Assembly: GCA_930367215.1 (NCBI GenBank) | Contig: OV884059.1 | Location: forward strand, 34,525,882-34,589,881 | From: Pollenia angustigena | Taxonomy: Eukaryota; Arthropoda; Insecta; Diptera; Polleniidae | Length of the DNA stretch: 64,000 nt | Direction of reading: 5' to 3' | Part shown: one piece after another, positions 54,570 to 64,000 of the stretch | Layout: every line of letters starts with the position of its first letter | Numbering within the stretch: the first letter of the stretch is position 1 | Notes under the pieces: generated by a model | What the model saw: only the letters and a program-made list of their open reading frames with translations | The model's database searches: none | What the model was told of the DNA's origin: nothing | Position numbers and translations under genes: made by a program

Positions 54570-57500
54570 TCTGGGGGGTGAGAAATTCCAAGTCAGGGTG
54601 ATGGTACTAGGTCAGTATAGTAAAACCCTCAAAGGGTTTGGCGTTCGTATGTGTCAGTTTTTTTTTATGACATTTTAAATTTTTTCCTAATCTTGATGTT
54701 TTTTCGCTTAGTTGTAACATTTTGGCAAAAACGTAGTTTAACATAACTCGAGAACCACTTGTCCGATTTTGATGAAACACATTTGGAAAAATTAAGAATT
54801 ACAATTTCTCTAATCTGTTTCTATACCGTTTTCCTAATGTGCAACACTTTCGAAGTTAAAAATGAATGTATGAAGAAAAAAAATATTTTTTGCCCAAAAA
54901 ATTTGAACTTTTTATTTTTAATTCATAAAAAATCCACAACAGAAAAAAAAAGTTTCAAGTCCTATTACTTTCACGTGAAGTCGCATAACCTATGAAATAA
55001 ATGAGACATAAATCATGAAAAACGATGAACGCGTTTCGCTTTTATTAACAATTAAGTGAAGGTATGCATTTCAAAAATTTGCTCGAGATATGCACAAAAT
55101 TCTTTGCAAAAACATTTATGACTTTTTTTATGATTCTTAGAATTCAAAAAAAAAAAAGTAATTAACAAAAGGTTATTTAATTTTTATGATTGCGGTAGCA
55201 AAGTAATAAGCGGTAATAAATGTGCGTGGACAATTGAAAGGAAAAAAGGAAAGTGCACTTTTTTAATTATTTGGGGTTTTCCGTTGGCTACCTGTATGAT
55301 TTTTTTACAGAAATTGCACCCACATCTATTAGTGCTCATGTTTTGGAACGTACCTGTCAGTAAAATATTGAAAAATACGTTGTATTTATAGGTGAACACC
55401 GATTTTTGTCATTCAACAAGTGCCGACGAACGCGAACAGTAAAAGTGATTTTTCTCCAGTTTTTTAAAAGTGAACAAAAGAGAACAGAATATGGAACTGT
55501 GCAAGCCAGATATAAATAGCTTTTGCTACTGCTGTGGTCAAAATGTCTCAACACATAAAAAAAGGGGAAATTTCAGTACTGATTTTGTTCAAACATACGA
55601 GATTTACTTCAACCAAAATGTTATAGTGAACGAAAATTGGGTACCAAATATTGTGTGTAAAAGCTGCTACAACCGTCTAATGGATTGGAACAATAGAAGA
55701 CGTGAAAGTATGCCATTCGGTATCCCAATGACTTGGACTAATCCTGGCGAAGGTCACAATCCATTGAATTGCTATGCATGTGCGAATAAAGGAGCCGCAA
55801 AAAGGATAAGAAAATCGTATAATTACGTTGGTGTTGCAAGTGCCGCAACACCATTGCCTCATTCGGACCACATTCCTGTGCCAAAAGCTTCTAGCCCAGA
55901 TATTTTCTCTTCTACTACTGCTCCGACATATCATGCACGTGATGATCCCCCATATGAGCCATCAGTATCCACTGAGCCAATTTTAATAAATCAAAATAAG
56001 CTTGATTCAATTGTTGCCAAGTTGGAATTAACACAGCATAAATCGGAAGAGCTGGCTTCCATTTTGAAATCAAACAATTTGTTGGCACCCGGTGTGAAAG
56101 TCACAGCTTATCGAAGTCGTCAGGCAACACTCCAAAGTTTATTCCTTGTGAATGATGAAAAAACTTCTGCATATTGCCCGGATGTAGGAAAATTGATGGA
56201 CGCAATGGAAATAAAATATGAAGCAGATGACTGGAGATTATTTATTGACAGTTCAAAACTCAGCTTGAAGGCGGTTTTACTGCATAAGACCAATAAAAAA
56301 CCTTCAGTTCCAATCGCCTATAGTACAGAAACGAAAGAAACATATGATGCACTGGAAAATATTTTAAAAATGGTTAACTACGCCAAACATATGTGGCGCA
56401 CATGCTGCGATTTAAAAGTTGTAGCAATGCTTTGCGGTCTTCAAAGCGGCTATATAAAATATATGTGCTTTTTGTGCGATTGGGACACACGATTTTCCGG
56501 TGACCAATATGCATGCCACGGATGGAAACTCAGAGAGCACAGCAGGTTACAAAGGGCCAATATTATTCATGAGCCTCTAGTGCCGAAGGAGAAGATATTG
56601 CTGCCTCCACTGCATATTAAACTTGGAATTGTTAAGAATTTTATCAAAACTGTCGCCAAAAGAGATGAAGTTTTCTTGTGTTTGAAACTAATTTACCCGA
56701 GACTCAGCGAAAGTAAAACTAAAGAAGGTAAGTTATAATATCACATTCATTTCCCATGATTTTCCATCTTAACAAATTAATTTTTTCCAATCAGGCGTAC
56801 TAAATGGTCCAGATATACGAAAGCTGATTAAAAGTGACGCATTCAACAATATTTTGATTGACGCTGAATTGAATGCATGGCAGGCAATCAAAGAAGTAAT
56901 AGAAGGCTTGTTGGGAAAGCATCGTTCTAACAACTACGATGTCTCTGTCGCAAGGATGTTAAGAGCATTCTCGGAAATTGGTGTCCATATGTCCTTGAAA
57001 ATCCATTATTTACATCATCATCTGGAATACTTCAGCAAACAATTGGCTACCGAATCTGATGAACAAGGTGAACGCTATCATCAAGTTGATATGCCATTTG
57101 AAATGAGGTAATACTGATTTTTTATTTTTTCAAACTCATTTTAATAAAACAAAAACTTACAGATATAGAGGCAAAAAGTCGCCGAGTCCAATAATTGCGG
57201 AAATTTGCTGGTGGAGTTAGCTTGTGTGGCAAGACAAGGATGATCTTGATGATAAAGAATTTTCAGGAGATGCAGAAGGGCCAACAGTGGAGTCACACAT
57301 TGACATTATGTGTGGTTCAGAAACTGATGATAGCGATGAATGCGATGCCACTAGTCCCGAACAACCACCATCGAAAAAGTCTAGGCAATATTTATTAAAA
57401 TAAATAAAAATAAATAAATAAAATATTATAAAAATGTTTACTTAATTTTTTTAGTAGTTTATGGCCAGAAGTCTGGAGTTATTGGGGAAAATTAATAAAA

Positions 57501-58054
57501 AAGGCGATAAATGACACTTTTTTGAATAAAAACAAATATCAATATTCTTGTCAAAATGGGATACCTTCACTTAATTGTAAATAAAAGCAGAACGCGTTAA
57601 TCGATTTCTATGATCTATGTCGCATTTTGTTTATAGGTTATGTGACTTTACATGAAATTAATAACACTTGATCCTTTTTTCCGTTTTGGATTTTTTATGA
57701 ATTTAAAAAAAAATAATTTAATTTTTAGGCAAAAAAATATTTTTTTTTCTCCACAAATTTATTTTTACCGGCAAAACTGTTGATTATAAAGAAAAACGTT
57801 ATATGAACGAATTAAAGAAATTGTAATTCTAAATTTTTTTGAGTTTGTTTTAGCAAAATCGGACAAGTGGTTCTCGAGTTATGTTAAACTGCGTTTTTGC
57901 CAAAATGTTACAACTAAGCGAAAAAACATCAACATAAGGAAAAAATTTAAAATGTCATAAAAAAAACTGACACATACGAACGCCAAACCCTTTGAGGGTT
58001 TTACTATACTGACCTAGTACCATCACCCTGACTTGGAATTTCTCACCCCCCAGA
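54570..58054 (+). mobile_element. 3.5-kb DNA transposon with long TIRs, unclassified
   Basis: TIRs begin TCTGGGGGGTGAGAAATTCC and are nearly identical over the outer 200 bp (54,570-54,770 versus 57,854-58,054). Weaker similarity reaches about 490 bp inward (AGGTTATGTGACTT-like blocks, ATACCTTCACTTAATTG). A CAA lies on both sides (54,567-69 and 58,055-57), a possible 3-bp target duplication. A single spliced gene fills the interior. The fresh TIRs imply recent activity, yet the gene has one probable stop (57,218). Confidence 0.85.
55491..57220 (+). CDS. transposase-like protein, three exons, unclassified family
   Basis: Exons 55,491-56,727, 56,795-57,107 and 57,163-57,220, with GT-AG introns of 67 and 55 bp that keep the frame; predicted 535 residues. 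N-terminus has paired Cys motifs (CYCCGQ, VCKSCY, CYACANKG), then the core: WRLFIDSSKLSLKAVLLH, CDLKVVAMLCGLQ, MCFLCDWDTRF, HGWKLRE, LPPLHIKLG, and in exon 2 DEQGERYHQ. I recall the core pattern from repeated proteins in many animals but cannot name the superfamily; acidic residues in FIDSS, CDLKV and QGERYH could form a DDE-type site (inference). The ATG at 55,491 is chosen over an upstream GTG. After the TAG at 57,218-57,220 the frame stays open for 60 acidic codons to 57,403, so the stop may be a nonsense mutation. Confidence 0.75.
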
Positions 58055-58343
58055 CAATAATCCCAAAAATGTTCCATAGTGTAATTGATGCATTGCATTT
58101 TAATAATTATAAATTCGTAGCAAATGTATTTATTAAATGAACTTCTGTGGAAGCTTTTAGACTTGTTTAGTTTGTACATGACTTTTAATTTTGTTTCTAG
58201 TTAAATAACATACAAAAATACATGAATACTTGATTTTTGGTACTCGGTACCCTGAAGAATATGCAGTTAGAAGTATTCATATATTTATAAGGTTTACATC
58301 TCTAAAATATTAATGCAATCCCTGCAAGAAATGGCTGATGTAA
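58055..58343. other. short non-coding spacer
   Basis: No feature recognised between two mobile elements. Confidence 0.4.
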
Positions 58344-59048
58344 CCTAGGGTTTACACTTGCAAGTGCAAGTTCGAAAAACTCAATACACTCACCCTTTTT
58401 TACTAACACCATCACATTTTTCGTACTTGCAGCCCAACTTGCAAGAGAATTTGCTTGCAAGTAAATTTTTGACACTTGCAGCAAGTAAAATGACAAATGA
58501 AGAAACAGTGTTACCATGGATGACTTTTGTATCAATTTACTAGTACTTAGTAATATAAAAGTTATGTTTATAGCGAATTTTCTGTGTATTAATAAAAAAT
58601 AACACGTAAAAAAGAGAACAACTATACAACAACCCATCTCAATGGTAATTTTATCATAAATTTCAAGCATTTTGAAAAAAAATTGTTAATGAAAAATATT
58701 TTCTCAGTAATATTATGAAATCGCCACTACGGCAATACTGGAGTCAGAAATTTTATAAAATAAACATAATTTTTTCATCAAGATGGACCAAAAATTAAAT
58801 AAAGAAGGAATTATTTAATTTATTTTGTTATAACTTGTTAATATTTTTAACATGGTAATGTTGTTAAACCAAAAAAACAAAGTTTTTTTATAGGATGTTT
58901 TCGCTTCGAGAACATTTGAAAAATGAACTTACAACTGACTGTGTAAACACTCAAGCTACTTGCAAGACTTTCGGCTTTTTCTTCGACTTTTTCGTTGATA
59001 ATACGTATATACTACTTGCAAGTAATTACTTGCATGTGTAAAGGCAGG
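58344..59048. mobile_element. probable MITE rich in CTTGCAAG palindromes
   Basis: The left end CCTAGGGTTTACACTTGCAAG and right end ACTTGCATGTGTAAAGGCAGG are imperfect inverted repeats. ACTTGCAAG-type words occur about eight times, clustered at both ends. No coherent target duplication was found, so the boundaries are approximate. Confidence 0.55.
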
Positions 59049-59826
59049 GTAAACCAACACATAGAAAATTTATAAACTAACACACTTGCAGCAATTTTAC
59101 ATAAAATTTCTGATGTTGGCGTTGCCATAGTGGGGGTTTTCTTACAAATATATTGGTAATTTTTCTATTATACTTCATTTTGCTACGGCATCATTTTTAT
59201 ATACGTATTTGCTCTTCAAAGTATATTTTTAAAAAGTTTAAGTGTTTTTCTACTTTTTTTAATTAATTTCATGCAAATATTTTTATATTTTATATTATGG
59301 AATTGTGGAGAATTTTTGAACCAAAAGTGTGTTAATAAAAAATGTTACGCAGTGGCAACGCTGAATAATACAGTCAAAAAAATTAATAAGTAAGAGAGAG
59401 ACAACTGCATGTTAACTTGAATAATACATAGTTGCATTTTTAGCCGTTTAACGTGCAAAAGTCATTTTTATTTTTGTGAATCCCCGCGTATTGACAGAAT
59501 TGTCAGATTAAAAATTTTTTTATTCGTGGTGGTAGTTTGAATGTAAACTTTCAAGTGCTATCAAACTAAAAGTTAAAAGTTTATAAAAAGCTAAAAGAAA
59601 AGTGATAATTTAAACAAAACAGCAACAAAAAGAAAAAGGACTTTTAAAAAAACAAATTTAAACTACATAAAAAAAACAAATTAAAACAAAAAACTTAATT
59701 GGAAAAAAACCAATTCAAAATAAAACCAAAAAAAAAAGACATAAAAAAAACTTATTTTTAAAACATAAAAAAAGAACAAATTAAAACAAAAAACTTAACA
59801 AAACAACAAATTAAAAAAAGATAAGC
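59049..59826 (+). other. 5' region of the CACTA-like transposase gene
   Basis: No ORF. The last 250 bp are extremely A-rich (AAAC repeats) and look like a long leader before the ATG at 59,827. The element's 5' terminus was not identified. Confidence 0.4.
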
Positions 59827-61824
59827 ATGAAGAAAAGACATCTTCAAAATTGTCTTTCAAAAGAAAAAAGTGCCTTTGAGGCTGAAATAAAAAAACATAA
59901 AAGTTTAGTGATGAGTGGCAATAGTGAAAGTGTGGAAAAGAATTTGCAGAATGTCACTGAAGTGGTAGTTTCTGATGCAGTAGCATCTACATCAGCAGGT
60001 TTTGTAGGAAGTGAATTTTTGCTAGGTGAGTTTGAGAGTGATAGCTCCGAAGCTGCGTCAGGTGATTCATTCAACCCAGAAGTTTCGGTTTCGGGAAGTG
60101 ATAGTGTTGAAGCTGAAGCAGAACCCCTTTTTGAAGAAGAAAGCAATATTGGTTCGAAAAATAAGTGTGAGGAGCTAAAATCGTGGGCAGTTAGGAATAA
60201 AATTTCACAAAATGCGTTAGAAGATTTACTACGTACTTTAAAAAGAATAGGAGTGGAAGATTTACCACTGTCTGCTAAAACCGTTTTGAGTACGAGTAGG
60301 GAAAAAATAAATATTGGAAACATTCCAGTAGGAGAGTTTTTATACCTAGGTATTCAGAAATATTTTTCATCGCATTCCTTTGATTACTTGGTTGGAGAAC
60401 AAGAAGTTTCAATTGATGTCGGCGTCGATGGACTTAAACTTTTTAAAAGTTCGAATAGAGTTCTGTGGCCTATTCTTGGAGTAGTTGTAGGTTTTCCTCA
60501 GGTAGGTCCCTTTTTGATCGCATGTTTCTCCGGATTAAAAAAGCCAAAATGTTTAAATAGTTTTATGAGTGAGTTTTGCGCTGAAGTGAAGGTTTTACAA
60601 GAAAGTGGTGTGAAAGTAGGCGTTAAACAAAAGTTATTGCGTTTTAAAATTCGTTTATTTGCTTGCGATTCTCCAGCAAGGGCTTTTGTGACAGGTGTTG
60701 TGTCCCACAATAGTAAAAATGGTTGCCCAAAATGTTGTCAAGTAGGAACATATAAGGAGAGAAGGGTTTGTTATTCTAAAGAAGTCGGTGTTTTAAGAGT
60801 GGAGTCAACATTTGGTTCCAGATTAAGTCCTTCTCATCATATAGAAGAGTTTAAGGCCAAAAGAAGCATTTTGGAGGAAACGGGTTTTGGAATGGTTTCA
60901 CAGTTTCCTTTAGACTGTATGCACTTAGTCGACTTGGGAGTTACTAAGAAGTTGTTAAAGCTTTTAATTCATAAAGGGAATATTGAAAGCATTAACAAAA
61001 AGCTAAGTTTTGTCGCTAAATACGTTCCATCGGAGTTTTGCCGTACTCCAAGAAGTCTGGATGAATTGCATAATTGGAAGTCAACAGAATTTAGGCAGTT
61101 TTTGCTCTATACTGGCGTTTTTATTCTTAGGGAGAATATAACCGAAGACCAATTTTATCATTTTTTGTTGCTGCATTGTGGTATTAGGCTTTTATCGAGT
61201 GATAGGTTGCGCAGAGAGGAGGTTGAGATTTCACAAAAAGTGTTGGAGGACTTCGTTCGGTATTTCGGTATTTTATACGGCGATGAACTAGTGAGCTTTA
61301 ATGTACATGGGCTGTTGCATTTAGCGGATTGCGTTAAACAATATGGGCCATTGGATTCTTTCTCAGCATACAGGTTTGAGAATTATATGCAGCACATGAA
61401 GAAAATTGTTAAGAAGCCGAACAAGATTTTGCAACAGTTGTTTCTAAGGCTCGATGAACAACAGGGGGTCAAACAAGGCGCAAGGAACGTTTCTAAGTTA
61501 GGCAAGTTTACTTTAAATCCGAAAAAAGAGAAAGATTGTTTTTGTTATTGCGAAAAACTAGGACCCATAAAAATTTGTAGCGCAGCAAATTCTTTAGGAT
61601 CAGAAGAATTTGTTTGCCAAGTCTTTCAAGTACGTGAAAATTACTTCGAACAACCATTTCAATCCCAAATGGATCTTGGCATTGTCGTTGCTAGCGAATT
61701 AGGTAATGAAATGGTTAATGTTAGACGGGAAGATATACTCATTAAGTATTTTTGTATACCAAACGGTAGCAAATTCCTACTCATACCTCTTCTGCACAAT
61801 CTTTTTCACGACTTTAATTACTAA
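59827..61824 (+). CDS. CACTA/EnSpm-like transposase
   Basis: Uninterrupted 665-codon frame. Residues 1-115 are acidic and Ser-rich. The core holds VDGLKLFKSSNRVLWPILG (about residue 197), FACDSPARAF (about 278), a Cys motif GCPKCCQVGTY, FPLDCMHLVDLGVTKK (about 360), PRSLDELHNWKSTEFRQF (about 412) and FNVHGLLHLADCV with FSAYRFENYM. This layout matches insect and cnidarian CACTA-like transposases as I know them. The acidic residues in VDG, CDSP and LDCMH/FEN are candidate catalytic positions (inference). The downstream DUF4806-like gene lies 345 bp away in the same orientation. The ORF looks functional. Confidence 0.75.
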   Translation: MKKRHLQNCLSKEKSAFEAEIKKHKSLVMSGNSESVEKNLQNVTEVVVSDAVASTSAGFVGSEFLLGEFESDSSEAASGDSFNPEVSVSGSDSVEAEAEPLFEEESNIGSKNKCEELKSWAVRNKISQNALEDLLRTLKRIGVEDLPLSAKTVLSTSREKINIGNIPVGEFLYLGIQKYFSSHSFDYLVGEQEVSIDVGVDGLKLFKSSNRVLWPILGVVVGFPQVGPFLIACFSGLKKPKCLNSFMSEFCAEVKVLQESGVKVGVKQKLLRFKIRLFACDSPARAFVTGVVSHNSKNGCPKCCQVGTYKERRVCYSKEVGVLRVESTFGSRLSPSHHIEEFKAKRSILEETGFGMVSQFPLDCMHLVDLGVTKKLLKLLIHKGNIESINKKLSFVAKYVPSEFCRTPRSLDELHNWKSTEFRQFLLYTGVFILRENITEDQFYHFLLLHCGIRLLSSDRLRREEVEISQKVLEDFVRYFGILYGDELVSFNVHGLLHLADCVKQYGPLDSFSAYRFENYMQHMKKIVKKPNKILQQLFLRLDEQQGVKQGARNVSKLGKFTLNPKKEKDCFCYCEKLGPIKICSAANSLGSEEFVCQVFQVRENYFEQPFQSQMDLGIVVASELGNEMVNVRREDILIKYFCIPNGSKFLLIPLLHNLFHDFNY

Positions 61825-61845
61825 CTCACTCTTACTAAACTCGAT

Positions 61846-61854
61846 AATAATAAT

Positions 61855-61941
<87 letters not shown>

Positions 61942-62046
61942 TAATAATAATAATGATAATAATAATAATAATATTAATAATAATAATAAGGATAATAATA
62001 ATAATAATATTAATAATAATAATAGTGATAATAATAATAATAATAA
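61846..62046 (+). repeat. (AAT)n microsatellite
   Basis: About 200 bp of nearly pure AAT/ATT trinucleotides between the two genes of the CACTA-like element. Confidence 0.95.
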
Positions 62047-62168
62047 AATGGTTATTGTTATTATAATTAAATTAATAATAATATCATTGTATAAGAATAT
62101 AATAATGATGTTATTACTACTATATAGTAATTTCCATAATTGCTATATAATAACAAAATAAATTATAC

Positions 62169-63821
62169 ATGGACGTTTCAGAGAATATTTTTGAAGAAGC
62201 AATTGAGCTTTCTCAGCCAATTGAAGGTAAGCAAAATACGCATTTTAAAAATTGTTTATTTATTGTTTATGTAAACCTTTATTCATTGTCTCTATTTTAA
62301 GGTAACCAGTGTATATTGCCAAGAACAGTGTATTCTTTCCCAAAGGAAGAAAAAAACGAAGGTAAATGAAAAAATTAACTAAATTAAAAAGCTTTACTCG
62401 GCCGAACATTCTTTATTTAATTTCAGAAATACTTGCAACTTTGCACAAAATATTAAAGGGGCAGGAGGCCATTTTAGAAGCCCAGAAAGACCTTCAAGAA
62501 CGTCTTAAAAGAGTCGAAGTGAATGTAAGTATAACGTAATACATTTCAATACAATATCTTTCTTTTTAAGTGCTAATCGTATTTTCTTACCTTAAAGCAA
62601 ACCAATATACTGTCCAATCAGGAATACCTGAGCAACGGGCAGGCAGCTCTGGTTACTAACCAACAAAATATAGCTTCCAAGTTAGAATTTTGCGAGACAA
62701 ATGTAAGTACATATACAAACATATACATATCTCATTTTGACATTCACTTTTTAACTTATTTCTAAACTTGTTTCAGGTTTTTTCTAAAGCTGAGTTCGTG
62801 GCTCAAAACAAAATCCTTATGGAATGTAAGGTATCCATAAGGAAGGTAGAGCAGTCGGTGTGCCGCATGACCGGAGAAACGGTCGATAATATGCTTGTCG
62901 AAGTCGCCTCAATGCTCCCTCTAAAAACGCTAAAAGAAGTCGACTCAATTGAAGAAAAACTTCAAACGCCGGAATTCGCAATGGCAGTAGTAAAGGTGCT
63001 ATCAGACGGGATGTATTTTACATATGTACTGTCAAATTTTCCATCTGTAAAAGTTGTACACATCGTGTGATACATATGAAACTTTGCATGTGTAAAATAC
63101 ATGTGGAAATACATATGTAACTTTTTCGATTAGAACACGCTCTGTTTTCCTGTGGCAAACATAAGCAAAACAACTGGTTTGTTTTGAAACGTAAACAAAA
63201 GTCAGCTTTTGCTTACATTTATAGGTTATGTGATAAGGAAAAACATAAGCAGGTGTGATAGCAAAAATTATGAGTCGTATGTAAAATGGAAATTTTGACA
63301 TACATACGGAATTACATATGGGTAAGAAAAGTGACAGTACATATGTAAAATACATCCCGTCTGATAGCACCTTAAGCAAATCAAATTTAAAATTATATAT
63401 GTATGTAAAAAATTTATGTTTATTCTTCTTACAGAAAACGTTCATGTTTAAATCGAAAGGAATGGCAGAAGACCCCAGCGAAGTCATCCGTATTATAATT
63501 ACAGATGACCTCCTAGACCAATTTAATTGGGATGGGCGGTGGGAGAAGAGATCGCTGGGGAACTTGACGCTCTTTAGTACGATTTTAAGAGGTATGTAAC
63601 CATTTTCGCCTACCAATAAATAAATTGTATGTCGTTGCTTAATTTTACTTTTATTAATTTCAGATGTCTTTCCGAAGCATTCCCACACAGAGTTTGAGAG
63701 GGGCGTTAAAAAGGCTATGGAAAAAAGCCACCATAGGCAAAAGCAAAAAATGTATGCTCAAAGAAATAAAGAAAAAAAAGTTGAATTTATGTTTTTGATA
63801 TATTTTGAAATACATTTTTAA
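62169..63821 (+). CDS. DUF4806-like protein, seven exons
   Basis: Predicted exons: 62,169-62,226; 62,302-62,361; 62,427-62,524; 62,598-62,702; 62,777-62,989; 63,435-63,591; 63,664-63,821. All introns are GT-AG and phases join cleanly to a protein of about 282 residues. Exons 3-4 are coiled-coil-like (ILKGQEAILEAQKDLQERL). Exons 5-6 carry MLPLKTLKEVDSIEEKL, VIRIIITDDLLDQFNWDG and WEKRSLGN, the DUF4806 pattern as I know it; the C-terminus is basic. DUF4806 proteins often sit next to such transposases, so this may be the accessory (TNPA-like) protein of the element. A MITE occupies most of intron 5. Confidence 0.7.
62994..63372. mobile_element. PIF/Harbinger-like MITE (379 bp) at a splice donor
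   Basis: Perfect 41-bp inverted ends starting AGGTGCTATCAGACGGGATG, flanked by TAA (62,991-62,993 and 63,373-63,375). The interior is also partly palindromic (ACATATGTAA words). It inserted inside the GTAAGC donor of intron 5. Confidence 0.88.
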
Positions 63822-63867
63822 AATATTTATTAAAAAAAATTCAAAACAACCATTTTTTTAATGATGT

Positions 63868-64000
63868 ACCAGTCAGCTATGACTGGTTTATACATCAGCA
63901 ATGATTAGTCAGGTATGAGGATATTTACATCAGTACTGATTAGCCAGGTATGAGGATATTTACATCAGTACTGATTTGTCAGGCATGACGATATTTACAT
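63868..64000 (+). repeat. 35-bp tandem repeats at window end
   Basis: GATTAGTCAGGTATGAGG at 63,903 recurs at 63,938 and 63,973 (period 35 bp), with a diverged copy before 63,903. The array continues past the window. Position 3' of the two genes fits subterminal transposase-binding repeats of a CACTA-type element. Confidence 0.8.

Noticed and set aside
61706..62161. Ile/Asn-repeat ORF
   Set aside because: Translation of the AAT microsatellite.
63032..63688. 218-codon minus-strand ORF
   Set aside because: It runs antisense through the MITE and exon 6 of the DUF4806-like gene; no recognisable domain.
63868..64000. CRISPR-like array
   Set aside because: The 35-bp repeats are direct head-to-tail without unique spacers, in a eukaryotic transposon context.

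Overview
The window looks like repeat-dense, AT-rich nuclear DNA of a higher fly (Diptera). The evidence is a copia-type LTR fragment with the initiator-tRNA-Met internal primer site, an I-type LINE, GT-AG introns of 60-90 bp, hAT/PIF/pogo-like MITEs and poly-CAG tracts. The exact species cannot be told from the sequence. I see no clear host gene; almost all coding sequence belongs to mobile elements.

Layout. 0.3-1.5 kb: 5' end of a copia-like element, reverse strand. 2.5-4.3 kb: decayed LINE (RT + RNase H, LOA/R1-like). 5.5-7.0 kb: small insertions, including a hAT element with its 8-bp target duplication. 7.3-12.8 kb: apparently complete I-type LINE with two open ORFs. 13-15.3 kb: nested inverted-repeat elements. 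15.4-17 kb: relic of one Polinton/Maverick DNA polymerase B. 18.3-39.6 kb: a second, nearly complete but decayed Polinton with about 1-kb terminal inverted repeats (AG...CT ends) and a 6-bp GTTGTT target duplication. It keeps integrase, packaging ATPase, adenain-type protease, a phospholipase A2-like/pX-like protein, penton-like and major capsid fragments, several small conserved ORFs and polB. 35.96-48.0 kb: the right end of that Polinton (polB 5' part, right TIR and flank) was tandemly duplicated; the second copy then received three further insertions.

The most striking object is one of these insertions, at 44,507-46,370: 3.3 head-to-tail copies of a 563-bp non-coding unit flanked by an 8-bp target duplication. 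Each full unit carries, on the minus strand, what reads as a complete type I hammerhead ribozyme beside a tRNA-like pol III promoter. The array begins within 1 nt of the predicted self-cleavage site. This is the architecture of a retrozyme.

48-54.3 kb: dispersed non-coding repeats, tRNA-derived SINE-like pieces and MITEs. 54.57-58.05 kb: a 3.5-kb DNA transposon with TIRs close to 0.5 kb and a three-exon protein of a transposase-like family I cannot assign to a named superfamily. 59.8-64 kb: a CACTA/EnSpm-like transposase gene followed by a seven-exon gene with a DUF4806-like domain and then 35-bp tandem repeats at the window edge. Together these look like a two-gene transposon whose 3' end lies beyond the window.
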